DNA of 64,000 nucleotides from the NCBI GenBank assembly GCA_930367215.1, contig OV884059.1, forward strand, positions 220,788,303 through 220,852,302, given 5' to 3'. This document shows positions 35,357 to 44,910 of this stretch, piece after piece (position 1 is the stretch's first letter; each line of letters begins with the position of its first letter). The DNA is from Pollenia angustigena (taxonomy: Eukaryota; Arthropoda; Insecta; Diptera; Polleniidae). The notes under the pieces are model-generated. The model made no database searches and was not told where the DNA came from. It saw only the letters and a program-made list of their open reading frames with translations. The position numbers and the translations under genes are program-made.

Positions 35357-36020
35357 ATTTCATTTTGAATCGACTTACACCAGAGCAACGCCTGCAAATT
35401 GTTGACATTTTTAACCAAAATAATTGTTCTATTCGCCAAACTCATCGTGCATTTCTTGAAGCCCATTTCTGGTTAAAGTAAATAAGCAGAATTGTCGCAG
35501 TTGGAGTGAGGAGAATCCACAAGCTTTTGTAGAAACATCCACAGAAAATTTACGTTTGGTACGCTTTATGGGCTGGCGGAGTAATTGATCCAAATGTTTT
35601 AAAAAACGATGATGGTCAGAATGTTACTGTCAATGGTGAAGGGTATAGCAACAGGATTCGAATTTTTTTTATACCTCAGTTACTTGGCATTAATCTTGCT
35701 GATATGTGGTTTCAGCAGGACGGAGCCACATGAAATTCAGCGGGCGCTACAATTGATTTACTCAAATAAATTTTTGATGAACAAATAATTTCACATAATG
35801 GCCCAATTAATTGGCTAAAAAGATCGTGTGATTTAACCCCATTGGATTATTTTCTTTGGGGTTATGTTAAATCACTTGTCAACGTCGATAAACCATAAAC
35901 ATTTAAACACCTGGAAATCAACATTCGAAGAGTTATCGGTGAAATACGGCCGAGAAATTGTTGAAAATGGGTGTTCAAGATTGCGCCTTCTACCCGGCAG
36001 CCGTGGCGGCCACATGACAG
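35357..36020 (+). pseudogene. mariner/IS630-type transposase remnant
   Basis: The reading starts with a helix-turn-helix segment (NRLTPEQRLQIVDIFNQNN, SIRQTHRAF). After a large deletion it continues with VWYALWAGGVIDPNVL, VTVNGEGYSNRI, MWFQQDGAT, CDLTPLDYFLWGYVKS and INIRRVIGEIRPRN. The first catalytic Asp region is lost in the deletion; QQDGAT and CDLTPLD represent the later catalytic motifs. Several stops and frame changes occur. The family normally cuts and pastes at TA. Confidence 0.8.
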
Positions 36021-36126
36021 AAGTTATATTTAAACATTAATTTCATACAATTTTCTTTCCAAGAAAGATGTTAAAAATATATTTCCTTGTTTTATTATGA
36101 TTTAAAAAGATTTTACTTTTCGTTGG

Positions 36127-36974
36127 TAGTGCCACTCTGAGAGTAAAATTACAAAGTGAGCGTTTTAACCTCATTAAACGTATCAAAGTTTGTTGCAGAC
36201 ACTACAACAACACCACACAAGTAGTTTAAAAAACAATTTGCTTGTTGTGTGTAGACACAAAAAAAAAACAGAGCAAGACGAATACACATGATTAAATGCC
36301 CAACCAGAATGTGCATAAACAAACTTAGGCTACTGTCAAAAATAAACGAAAAAGCCTTTCAAATACATTTAAAAAAACAAATTTAAAAAACATTTGATTC
36401 CGTACGGAATGTGCGATTAGTTTCGCACTTTGCTTAAGCAAATTACAGTTTCATAAAATTAAACAAAAAGTTCCCTTAAGTTCAACATTCAGTTGCTTCA
36501 GCCACGTTATTCACATTCTGGTTAGGCATTAAAATATAACACACATAAAAGTAAAATTGAGAACTTTTGCTTCTCATTTAGTTTAAATTTTCATTTTTTA
36601 ATTACATTAATGGTGTTTTCTCTTCTACAAAAAAATGTGACATTTTATTTAAAAAAAAGCAATTTGCTTGTTTTATTCTAAAAAACTCACCCTTTTCGGA
36701 GCAAAATTTTAAAGAAACAGACACCAAAAAACATTTTTTTTGTAACATTATTTTGTAGAAAAGAAAACACCATAAGTTTTTAAAGTAAAAACCACGTCGG
36801 GAATGACGCTGGTGTTTTATAATTGAAATTCTGTTAGGTTTTAAAACGGGTGAGTAAGTCAATCATTATAAAAGTCTTCTTCTAATTTCACTTTTGGTTT
36901 ATTTCAAGTACGAATTCGGGATTGAATCAACTTTATTTTACTTGAATCAAGTGCATTTTGATATTGGTTCAATC
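36127..36974 (+). repeat. Dispersed repeat family R1, copy B
   Basis: Matches 52060-52735 in reverse and parts of 2740-4255: AACGTATCAAAGTTTGTTGC, CAACACCACACAAGTAG, GGGAATGACGCTGGTGTT and CAAGTACGAATTCGGGATTG. The outer ~25 bases coincide with the mariner terminus, so the two are linked at both this locus and 52690-52735. Confidence 0.65.
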
Positions 36975-37198
36975 CAGGGCTGTCAGATATGGCGATTTCT
37001 CGCCAAACGTGGCGATTTTGAAACGTGTTTGGCGCTCAGATTTTCCATTTGGCGACTGGCTACTTTTTTTTTTTTTTGGCGATTTTTGATACAACTGGCG
37101 AATTATTTGGCTATTTTTTATCATTTATTGTTTTCATTACGAATTAAAAAAAACTAGCAACTTTTCTTCACATGATTTTTGTTTTGTCATCATTTTAA
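36975..37198. repeat. TGGCGA-iterated terminal fragment
   Basis: Begins CAGGGCTGTCAGATATGGCG and carries about nine TGGCGA/TTGGCG words in 120 bp. It resembles one end of a hAT-type element with iterated motif; a partner end was not found. Confidence 0.45.
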
Positions 37199-37355
37199 GG
37201 CCCGTTTTCACAACTTACCGATAGCTTAAAGTATACTTTAACCTGCCTTATTATTAAAGTGTTCCATTATTAAAACTTTACTTTAACCTTAAGCGAGCGA
37301 TAAAGTGTATTTATAAAATCCTACCTTTAGCTATCGGTAAGTTTTGAAAACTGGC
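37199..37355. mobile_element. 157-bp MITE with AACTTACCGATAGCT termini
   Basis: GTTTTCACAACTTACCGATA at the left and TATCGGTAAGTTTTGAAAAC at the right are inverted; the interior has TTTAACCTGCC and TTTAACCTTAAGC. Target duplication unclear. Confidence 0.6.
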
Positions 37356-37619
37356 GTAAGTGAATTTTATATTCAGTCACTATTTAATTCTAATAGTATG
37401 TATGAAGGTCAAAACACCAGTATTAAAATCGATGAGGCTGAAGTGTACGATCTTATAGACTTGTGTAATTAATTTTAGTTTTTTTTTAACTGAATATATG
37501 ATCTCGATTTTATGTTATTAAAAAAAAATAACAGAAACAGAGTTCGGATTTGCTCATGAGTGTGCAGCACATGCGCTTAAATTTGTGCTCATGCGCATGA
37601 CGTATTTTGTTATATTGGC

Positions 37620-38175
37620 CATAGAGTCCTGGCCATCAAGCAGGTATGCTCCCCCTGCCATCACCCCTGAGCCCTTCTGTACGACTCCCGTCTGATGAGA
37701 GTCTTGCAGTGGGCCATTGAAGTGCCAATCAGGCCGTCGACGAACATGTCGTCCAAGAGTCAGCCCCGTTTGGCAAGACTGTCCGCAGTATGGTTACCCA
37801 GGCACCCACTGTGCCCTGGTACCCATGTCAGCGTTACACTGGAATGTTTCGCGATCTCATTTAGAGACATCCGGCATTCCACTATTAACATAGATGTCGT
37901 AAAGACACCAGCCAGAGCTGCAATGGCAGCTTTGCTGTCCGTAAATATACATATATCCTTCGATATACGATAGTACCTCAGCCAGTTTGCCGCCCGCCTT
38001 ATGGCAGAGATTTCAGCCTGCAGCAGACTACTGCCATCTGGCAGCCTAAAAGAGACGCTGATGTCCAATTCCTCGATGAAGAAAGCTCCACCCACTCTAT
38101 TGCCCATCCTGGAACCATCGGTGTAGACCCGTAGGGTCGCACGTTGGGTTGAATCGTGTTCAAAGTGGCGCTTAA
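37620..38175 (-). pseudogene. LINE RNase H domain fragment
   Basis: The minus strand reads VYTDGSR, QAEISAIRRAANWL, IFTDSKAAIAAL and LTWVPGHSGCLGNHTADSLA, the four RNase H motifs with catalytic D, E, D and the H/D motif all present. This is followed in another frame by RRESYRRAQ, a stop and LMARTLWP, typical of I/R1-type LINE polymerases downstream of RNase H. Both ends are truncated; no other LINE domain is adjacent. It differs from the 4357-7256 element, which shows no RNase H. Confidence 0.8.
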
Positions 38176-38404
38176 TTGATTTTTTAGAATTATTATTTTT
38201 TTATTAAATTTGGTACCGGATAAAAGAAGACAAAATTCTACCTCACTAGTACTAAAATGGTTATTCTAAGTTGAATACTTTTTCTGCAGTGTACTGTCAA
38301 AGTGGATGCATTTTTTCTAATTTTGGATAAAGTGAAAAAAGTTTAATTTAAACACAATTAAAGTAATTTATTTTTTGCTAAAAACTTTTAAAAGCTAAAA
38401 TTTA

Positions 38405-41363
38405 ATGATGGAACCTTCAACTTCAGGTATTTAAGTATATGGATAAAAAAATTTTTTTAGATTATTTTTGTCCAAGTGTTTTTGTTGTTTTATTTTGTAA
38501 TGCTCCAAATTTGGAGTATTTTCTACTTTTGATGGATAATAACTAAAAAAGTTTGTAGTTGTTTGTTTTTAAACTTTATAATAACAAAAGTAAAATATTT
38601 AGGCTTTTATTTTAACAAAAAAAAGTTTGCGCATACTTGCGCGCCTTTCTTTAAAATAAGATTTTATGAAAAGACTCGCGCTGTTTGAAATAAAATGAAT
38701 ATACACATATTTTGTTATTACATTTTTTTTTTTTTGTTATTCTTTATTGTTTATTATTTTTGTTATTATTCTTATTGATAATCTGTTTTGTTTAATTGGA
38801 GATGTACGCGTGAGTATGATGAAGTCACGTGGTTTGTTTACATATTTGTATATCTAATTCTTTCTTTCATTCAATCAATCCTAGAAAAAAAAAATACAAA
38901 AACTAGCAAGTGTAATAACAGCTTTACTAACATTTATTTACAAAAATTAGTTTTACGAATTTCGAAATTCGATTCACTTACACTTCCCTATTATTATGTA
39001 TACCCTACAAACATTATTTTAAATATTGTTTTTATAATACGTATTGTTTGCATACATATATATAAATTTAAGAGATTATTAAAATTAATGCTGATTAGAT
39101 TATTTGAAATTCGACCTAGTCGATTTATTTTTATTTTAGTTGTGGTGTTGTTTTGCGTTTCAGTATATATTTTGATGTTTTAGCCAAAATTTCTGTTGTT
39201 ATAAGTGATGTTCGTTGTATTCGGTAATCGGTTTTAATTAAAAGGAAATTCTATTAAGACCGTTTGAAATGTTTCAGGGACTAGTCGTGCAACAATTCGA
39301 GAGCTTTGTAATATTATTATAAATGCAGACATTAAAAGTCATAAGGCTAAAATTTTTTTTCTTAAGAAATAAATTATTCAACGCATTTGTCCTTCTGATA
39401 TGACAGATTTTAGTTCAAGATTTAATAGTTTTATCCAATCGTTTGAAACCCGATGGCAAAAAAGTAACAGGCATAAGGAGCGCTTTTTACAGCAAAATAA
39501 TAATTGGTTGGATGCATCGACATCATTTGTTCCTCCACCATGTACATTAGGCGGGCGAAGAAAACTTTCTTTTGAAGAGAGCAGCGAAAAAAAAAGCTAA
39601 AAAATGTAAGAAATTAAGGCAGAACACAAGTTTATCGGTGTTAGCTCATGCTACACAAATGTCATTTAGAAAGTCTGGCCAAGCTGCAGCATCCAAAATA
39701 ATAAAAGAACTTATAACATCGCCAACTAAAGCTATAACGTACAGAAACATGCTCAAAGAGGAAAAACCAAATAAAACTGAGTGCGGAAGAAGCTCTAGGT
39801 GTCTTGGTAGAAGGAAAGTTATCAAGACATGCATATAACGTCATTCGAAAAGCTGCGCCAGAAAAGTTTCCTTCGTACACCATTATTCAAAAGGCTAAAG
39901 CAGAATGCTATCCTAGAAAAGAATACATAAAAATAAGCGAAATTTCTGCACAAGTTAGTCTGCAAGCTCTTCTAAACCATACCGTTCAACGTCTTATTTT
40001 ACTGCAGAAATCTATTATTGATTCCTTAGACAATACAGAGATATCTCAAATCGTTTTGTGTTGTAAGTGGGGCTTTGATGGAAGCTCCGAGCACAGTCCA
40101 TATAAGCAAGCATTTATTGGGCCAGATGCAAATGATTGTTCAGTTTTTATTACTTTCCTTGTACCACTTAAAATGGTTTGCAAGAACAAAATAATATGGC
40201 AAAACCCTCGACCATCTTCTACTAGATTTTGCAGACCACTTAAAATTGAGTTCACTAAAGAAACTGCTTCCATCTGTAAGCGTGAAAAAGAAAGAGTATC
40301 AGAAGAACAAAAGTGTTTATTAGATTCATTTGCGTCAGTTGGAGAAAGAACAGTAAAAGTTAGCCACATTCTAATGTTGGTGATGATTGACGGGAAAGTA
40401 TGCAATGCAATTACGGAAACTTTGTCCACCCAAAGGTGTTACATTTGTAATGCAACCACTAAACAGTTTAATTTAGTACAAGAAATGATTGAAAGACCTG
40501 TAAACACAGAAAACTTACAGTTTGGGTTATCTATTCTTCATGGATGGATTAGGTTTTTTGAGTGCATTCTCCATCTAGCATACAAACTACCAATTAAAAA
40601 GTACAGAGCAATGACAGAATTTGAAAAAAATGTTGTAGCTGAAACAAAATCGCGCATTCAAAAGGAGTTTAAAGAAAAAACCGGCCTGATTATTGACCAA
40701 CCAAAACCTGGCTTTGGTAATTCCAATGATGGTAATACAGCCAGGCGTTTTTTTAAACATGCACAACTTTCTGCGGAAATAACAAAAATAGATTTTGAGC
40801 TAATAAACATGTTGCACACAACATTGATTGTTGTATCCTGCAGTCAGAAAATCAATACTGAACGTTTTCGAAGCTTCACCAATAATACTGCTATGTATTT
40901 TGTAGAAAAATATCCATGGTATTACATGCCGCCTACGTTACACAAATTTTTAATTCACGGTCCTGAAATAATAGAAAACGCACTCTTGCCGATTGGACAG
41001 CTATCTGAGGAAGCACAGGAAGCCCGAAACAAGGACTTTAAGAACTACAGAGAACATTTTTCACGCAAATGTAGTCGAGAAAAGTCTAATGAAGATATAT
41101 TTAATAGGTTTCTTCTTAGCTCGGACCCAATTATATCACACATGGGCAGGAAATATGAGAAAAGACAAACCATTTTACCGCAGTTAGCTCGAGATTTAGT
41201 TTTCTCTAATTCTAATAATGAAGATGATAGTGTTGATGCTGATAATGATGGTGATAATGATGATGATAATAATGATAATGATATTAAAGATGATGATAAT
41301 TTTGGTGATGATAATGATGTTCATGATGATAGTGATGAAGGGACTGATAGTGATTCTAATTAA
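38405..41363 (+). pseudogene. Transib/RAG1-like transposase with intron; two frameshifts and one stop
   Basis: Exon 1 is short: ATGATGGAACCTTCAACTTC plus AG (38405-38426), with a GT donor; the acceptor TTTCAG ends at 39277. The junction keeps frame into SRATIRELCNIIINAD, then a TAA at 39370, then DMTDFSSRF. Frameshifts occur at an A run near 39586 and near 39770. The body (39804-41363) carries RHAYNVIRKAA, the WGFDGSS motif (Asp codon at 40077), MIDGKVC (Asp codon at 40389), CYIC, GNSNDGNTARRFF, YPWYYMP, HKFLIHGPEII and PIGQLSEEAQEARNKDF (Glu near 41007). By my alignment these correspond to the D, D and E of the RAG1/Transib recombinase, and HKFLIH to its zinc-binding histidines. The C-terminus is an Asp/Asn-rich tail (GAT repeats). 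The family cuts DNA by the mechanism from which V(D)J recombination arose. Element ends were not found. Assignment to Transib is likely, not certain. Confidence 0.8.
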
Positions 41364-42569
41364 TATTTAATGTTGATATTTTACACACGTGTTTACTAAA
41401 TATGAATAAATTTTTTCTTTTACCAAAAATTATTACTAAAGCTTAAATACTAATATGTATATTAAATGCTAAAAAAACCACAAATTCGGTAACGCACAAA
41501 TGCGGTAACTTACGTTATTATAAATAAATTTCTTGATACAATTATATGTAACTCCCGAACACTGCATTTAAAAAATAACGTGTCACGCTTCCATCTCTTT
41601 TAATTGTTATAGTTCATTGTACCCTACATAAAAAAATTGGGCACAAGCATGTGAACATACATAGAAGTATATAGTACTACAGCTTTTGCTATCGCCTATT
41701 ATATCTCAAGAAATACATGATAGTGAGAGTAATGATAGTGAAGATTATGATGAGGAAGGTGAGGATGAACTTTATGATACAGATGAGGAAGATTATGATG
41801 CAGATTGTTAAAACAATTAGTGCATAATATATAATTTTTTTCTTAAATACAAACAAAATGCATAAAAAAATCAAAATATTATTTTTTATTTACATTTTAT
41901 ACAAATTTTAGAATTCATGAAATTTTGTCGTAAGGACAAATAGGAGCTTAAATCAATAATGTAGAAATATTTATATATGTATATATTATTTTTAATTTAT
42001 CTTTTTAATAATGTATTCAATATATTTTAATTTTAAATTTTATTTAATCATTTATAGCTCTGTAATTTAAATTTACAATAAAATTTGTAAATTAAGCTCA
42101 TTTTCCACAAAATTGAAAAAACATTCCCAAACAGACAAAAAAAAATTTTTTTTTAATTTTTTTTGTTTAATATGGTTTCTTTTTAAGTGTATGACAATTA
42201 TTGATAAACAAAAAAAAATTATAAAAATTTATTTCGTTACTTTTTTAAAAAAGTTGTAAAATTCTCGAAATCCTTCAAATCCCAAATTCAGACTTTAAAT
42301 TAAACTTATGTTCATATTTATGCAAAATATATATTTATTTTTTTATGTTTTAGAAAGAAGACAATAAAAGCTTTCGTTTGCTTCTCATTTTTTAAAAAAA
42401 ATCACTTCCCATTTTGAAATTACGGCGAAAATTCTGAAACAAACTATAATTTTCCGAAAAATAAAAATGTCTATAAAATCGTAAAAAAATTTTTTTTACG
42501 TGTATCTTTTTTTCAGAATATGCCTTTTAATGTATATTTAACGATTTGAAAAAAAAAAATTCAAAAAAA
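41364..42569. other. 3' region of the Transib-like gene, AT-rich
   Basis: No second gene. At 41695-41812 the plus strand encodes a further acidic tail (SESNDSEDYDEEGEDELYD) ending in a stop, like the C-terminus of the gene just upstream. The rest is A/T homopolymer-rich and without recognisable features. Confidence 0.4.
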
Positions 42570-42860
42570 TTTAAATTACGGCTCCCATGAATTAATCGCC
42601 AGTTTCGGTGTCATCGAACCCACTGTGGGTCGGTTCCAGAGATCGCGTATTATCGAGCAGCTCACCATAATTACCATGATAAACCGTGAACAAAGCACCG
42701 AAAAAGGGTTCCGGAGTGCAATAGTCCAGTTCCGCCAGGTCGTAGGACGCGCGAAGCGCGACCCTGGCCTGACCATAGTTCCGCGTAGACCATAGGTCCA
42801 GTGGGTGTAGCGAAGCGTATCGGGTTCAGCTATAATCCTTATACATAAATGTTTATCACA
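42570..42860. repeat. GC-rich island of unknown type
   Basis: Clearly higher GC than its surroundings. It includes the palindromes GCGCGAAGCGCG and CCCACTGTGGG, and TGTAGCGAAGCGTATCGGG. An ORF of 66 residues on the minus strand spans part of it but is not recognisable. It may be part of an undescribed mobile element or a foreign insertion. Confidence 0.4.
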
Positions 42861-44910
42861 ACCGTAAAATGAACGCGGTCAATAATAATATTATTGTGGG
42901 GACCAAAAAGAGGACTGTTTAAATTAAGATATAATTATAGTGACAATATGGTTTCGTTAACAGGTGAGCTTTCGAGAGCAGTAGGCTGTTAACCTAAGGC
43001 CTCGAGGCTTTTGATGGGACTGCCATATATGATGAAAAAGCACTGCAATACTGAATACACCATAAGAATATGATATTTATTGGCATTGGGTAGTTGATGG
43101 CGCTAATTCATCGTCATGTCTCATAGAGCTTTATCGGCACTCAGAATTTAAAGTTCACTCATAGGCGTGCCTGTCTGATACCCTCTTCTTTTTTGGCACC
43201 ATGCGCGCACAATTTGCCATAAAAGCATTAAATAATAATAATAGTGACAATAATGTGGTTGCAGTAATTAAAGTTTGTATAAAACCTTTTTATGTTGCCC
43301 GCAACCATAAAGATTTAGAAATTTTGAAACTCAATATTTCAGAGGTTGCTGTTCTTTATTCGAAACTTTATTTCAACAGATTCATCTTAAGTAAAATTCC
43401 TGAAAACTCTAATGTAGGGTGTAATAAAACAAACTTTTGTTCATAAGCAAAGACATTAAACTATTTTTATAGCTACTTATTTGTTTGCTTGCTTTTCTCT
43501 ACTTATTTAAATAATTCAAATAGCAACTTAAAAGCGTTAAGCTCAGTAAATATAATTTTGCTATAAAAGTTGAGAAAAAGAAAACGTAGAAAATTAACTT
43601 ATTATGCAAATACACTTGCAGCACTAAAAAAGAAACGCTTTAAAGTTTCGTTGTTTTTTTTTCTATTTTACTTAAGAAAAATAAAGTTTAATTGCATGTG
43701 TCTGATAAGTAATTTAAAGAGAATAAAAAAGAACAAGTTATTTATATGCATGTCAAGCATTTCCAACTGAGTACCACAGCAACTGCCTGTCTGCTAAGAG
43801 TCTGAGTGACATGTGAAAGAGTTAGATGCAAAAAGACAACAGTGGGGAGGAAGAATGCAAATAAACTAAAAACGTAATTAGAAAAAAAAAAACAAAATAG
43901 AGGGACTGGATCCGTTTGAGACACCAAACAAGCCGTTCCAATGTTAATATTGAAGCAGTCTCCCTGGATTTTTCAATTAATCTCTTCACAGTTGACGAAC
44001 CCAATAAAAAATTTTATCATTTTGCGAAGCACTAAAGGTACATTTAAAAAAATAAGCGCACAATTTTGCGCTACGCAATAAGACATACAGAAATGCAGTA
44101 AAGTAAGTGAAAGAACTCTCAACAACTTTTATTAAAAAAAAAATAACACTTCAAGTGCTACGGCATTCCCTTACCACGTAGCAGGATTGTAAGGGATAAT
44201 ACTAAAAAATAACTGTATCAAAACATTCAGTGTGTAAAGCTGATCGTTACATCCAACTATTTTTATGTGCGCTGAATAATGCGCTTTATGTGTCAAAAAT
44301 GTATTGCTTCAAAGTGGGAACTCGCCATATAAAATTCATGTCTTCCGTAAGCGCAATGGTAAGCGAAACTTTTATGTTTCTCCCTTACAAACCTGCTTCG
44401 TTGGAAGCATCATTTTTTATTGGGAAGTTAAAACACTATTCCGACCATGTTTTAAAATTTTGCGAACTGAAGCCGCCAAGCTTTTATTATTTTTGAAATA
44501 TTGTTTAATAATGAAGACACGTTGTTCTATCGTGTAATGCACCATTTTTACTCACCCTAAACTGTCAGCTATCTTATTTTTTTAGGGTTTCCAAAACTTT
44601 ACTGCACAAATGGGGACAAATTCATATGTAGCGTTAGTTTTGGGGCACCCTTTTTTTGTATTTTATTTTTCTATTAATTTTCCACAATTCTCCAAAATTT
44701 TAATTTTAACCTTTTAGACCACTGTTTTTCCCTAAATCATTTAAAAATGTTGTTTTATTTTTTCATCTAACGAATGTGCGAGTGTTACAAATATATATAT
44801 ATATATATATTTAATTTTAGTTCATCTTTTTTCCTCCTAAATAAATAATTTATCTTTTAATACCGCCTTAACCTTCTCCTCGGGTTTCCTAAAAACAGCG
44901 AAGCAATATT
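42861..44910. other. Long interval without recognised genes
   Basis: Several ORFs of 60-90 residues on both strands have AT-driven composition and no familiar motif. A (TA)n run occurs near 44790-44810. No paired termini or duplicated segments were found. Confidence 0.4.

Larger units (their letters stand above)
34240..36140 (+). mobile_element. Dead mariner-type transposon split by a foldback
   Basis: AGAGTGTCACAACTTTTAGT near 34246 and its imperfect inverted partner ending GTGCCACTCTGAGAG near 36143 look like worn terminal repeats. The transposase remnant lies at 35357-36020. Removing the foldback and one 9-bp duplication restores a continuous element, so the mariner was there first. Confidence 0.6.

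Noticed and set aside
38788..39183. 131-residue hydrophobic plus-strand ORF
   Set aside because: It lies in the inferred intron of the Transib-like gene and its Ile/Leu/Phe/Tyr-rich composition is what AT-rich DNA gives.
42618..42627. CCACTGTGGG as a Transib terminus
   Set aside because: CACTGTG fits the CACARTG-type end loosely, but no partner end or 5-bp duplication was found.
43201..43446. 81-residue plus-strand ORF starting at ATG
   Set aside because: Asn/Ile/Lys-rich and unrecognised; no supporting splice or promoter signals.
44230..44537. Two overlapping plus-strand ORFs of 77-88 residues
   Set aside because: No recognisable motif, no repeat or promoter context; likely chance.
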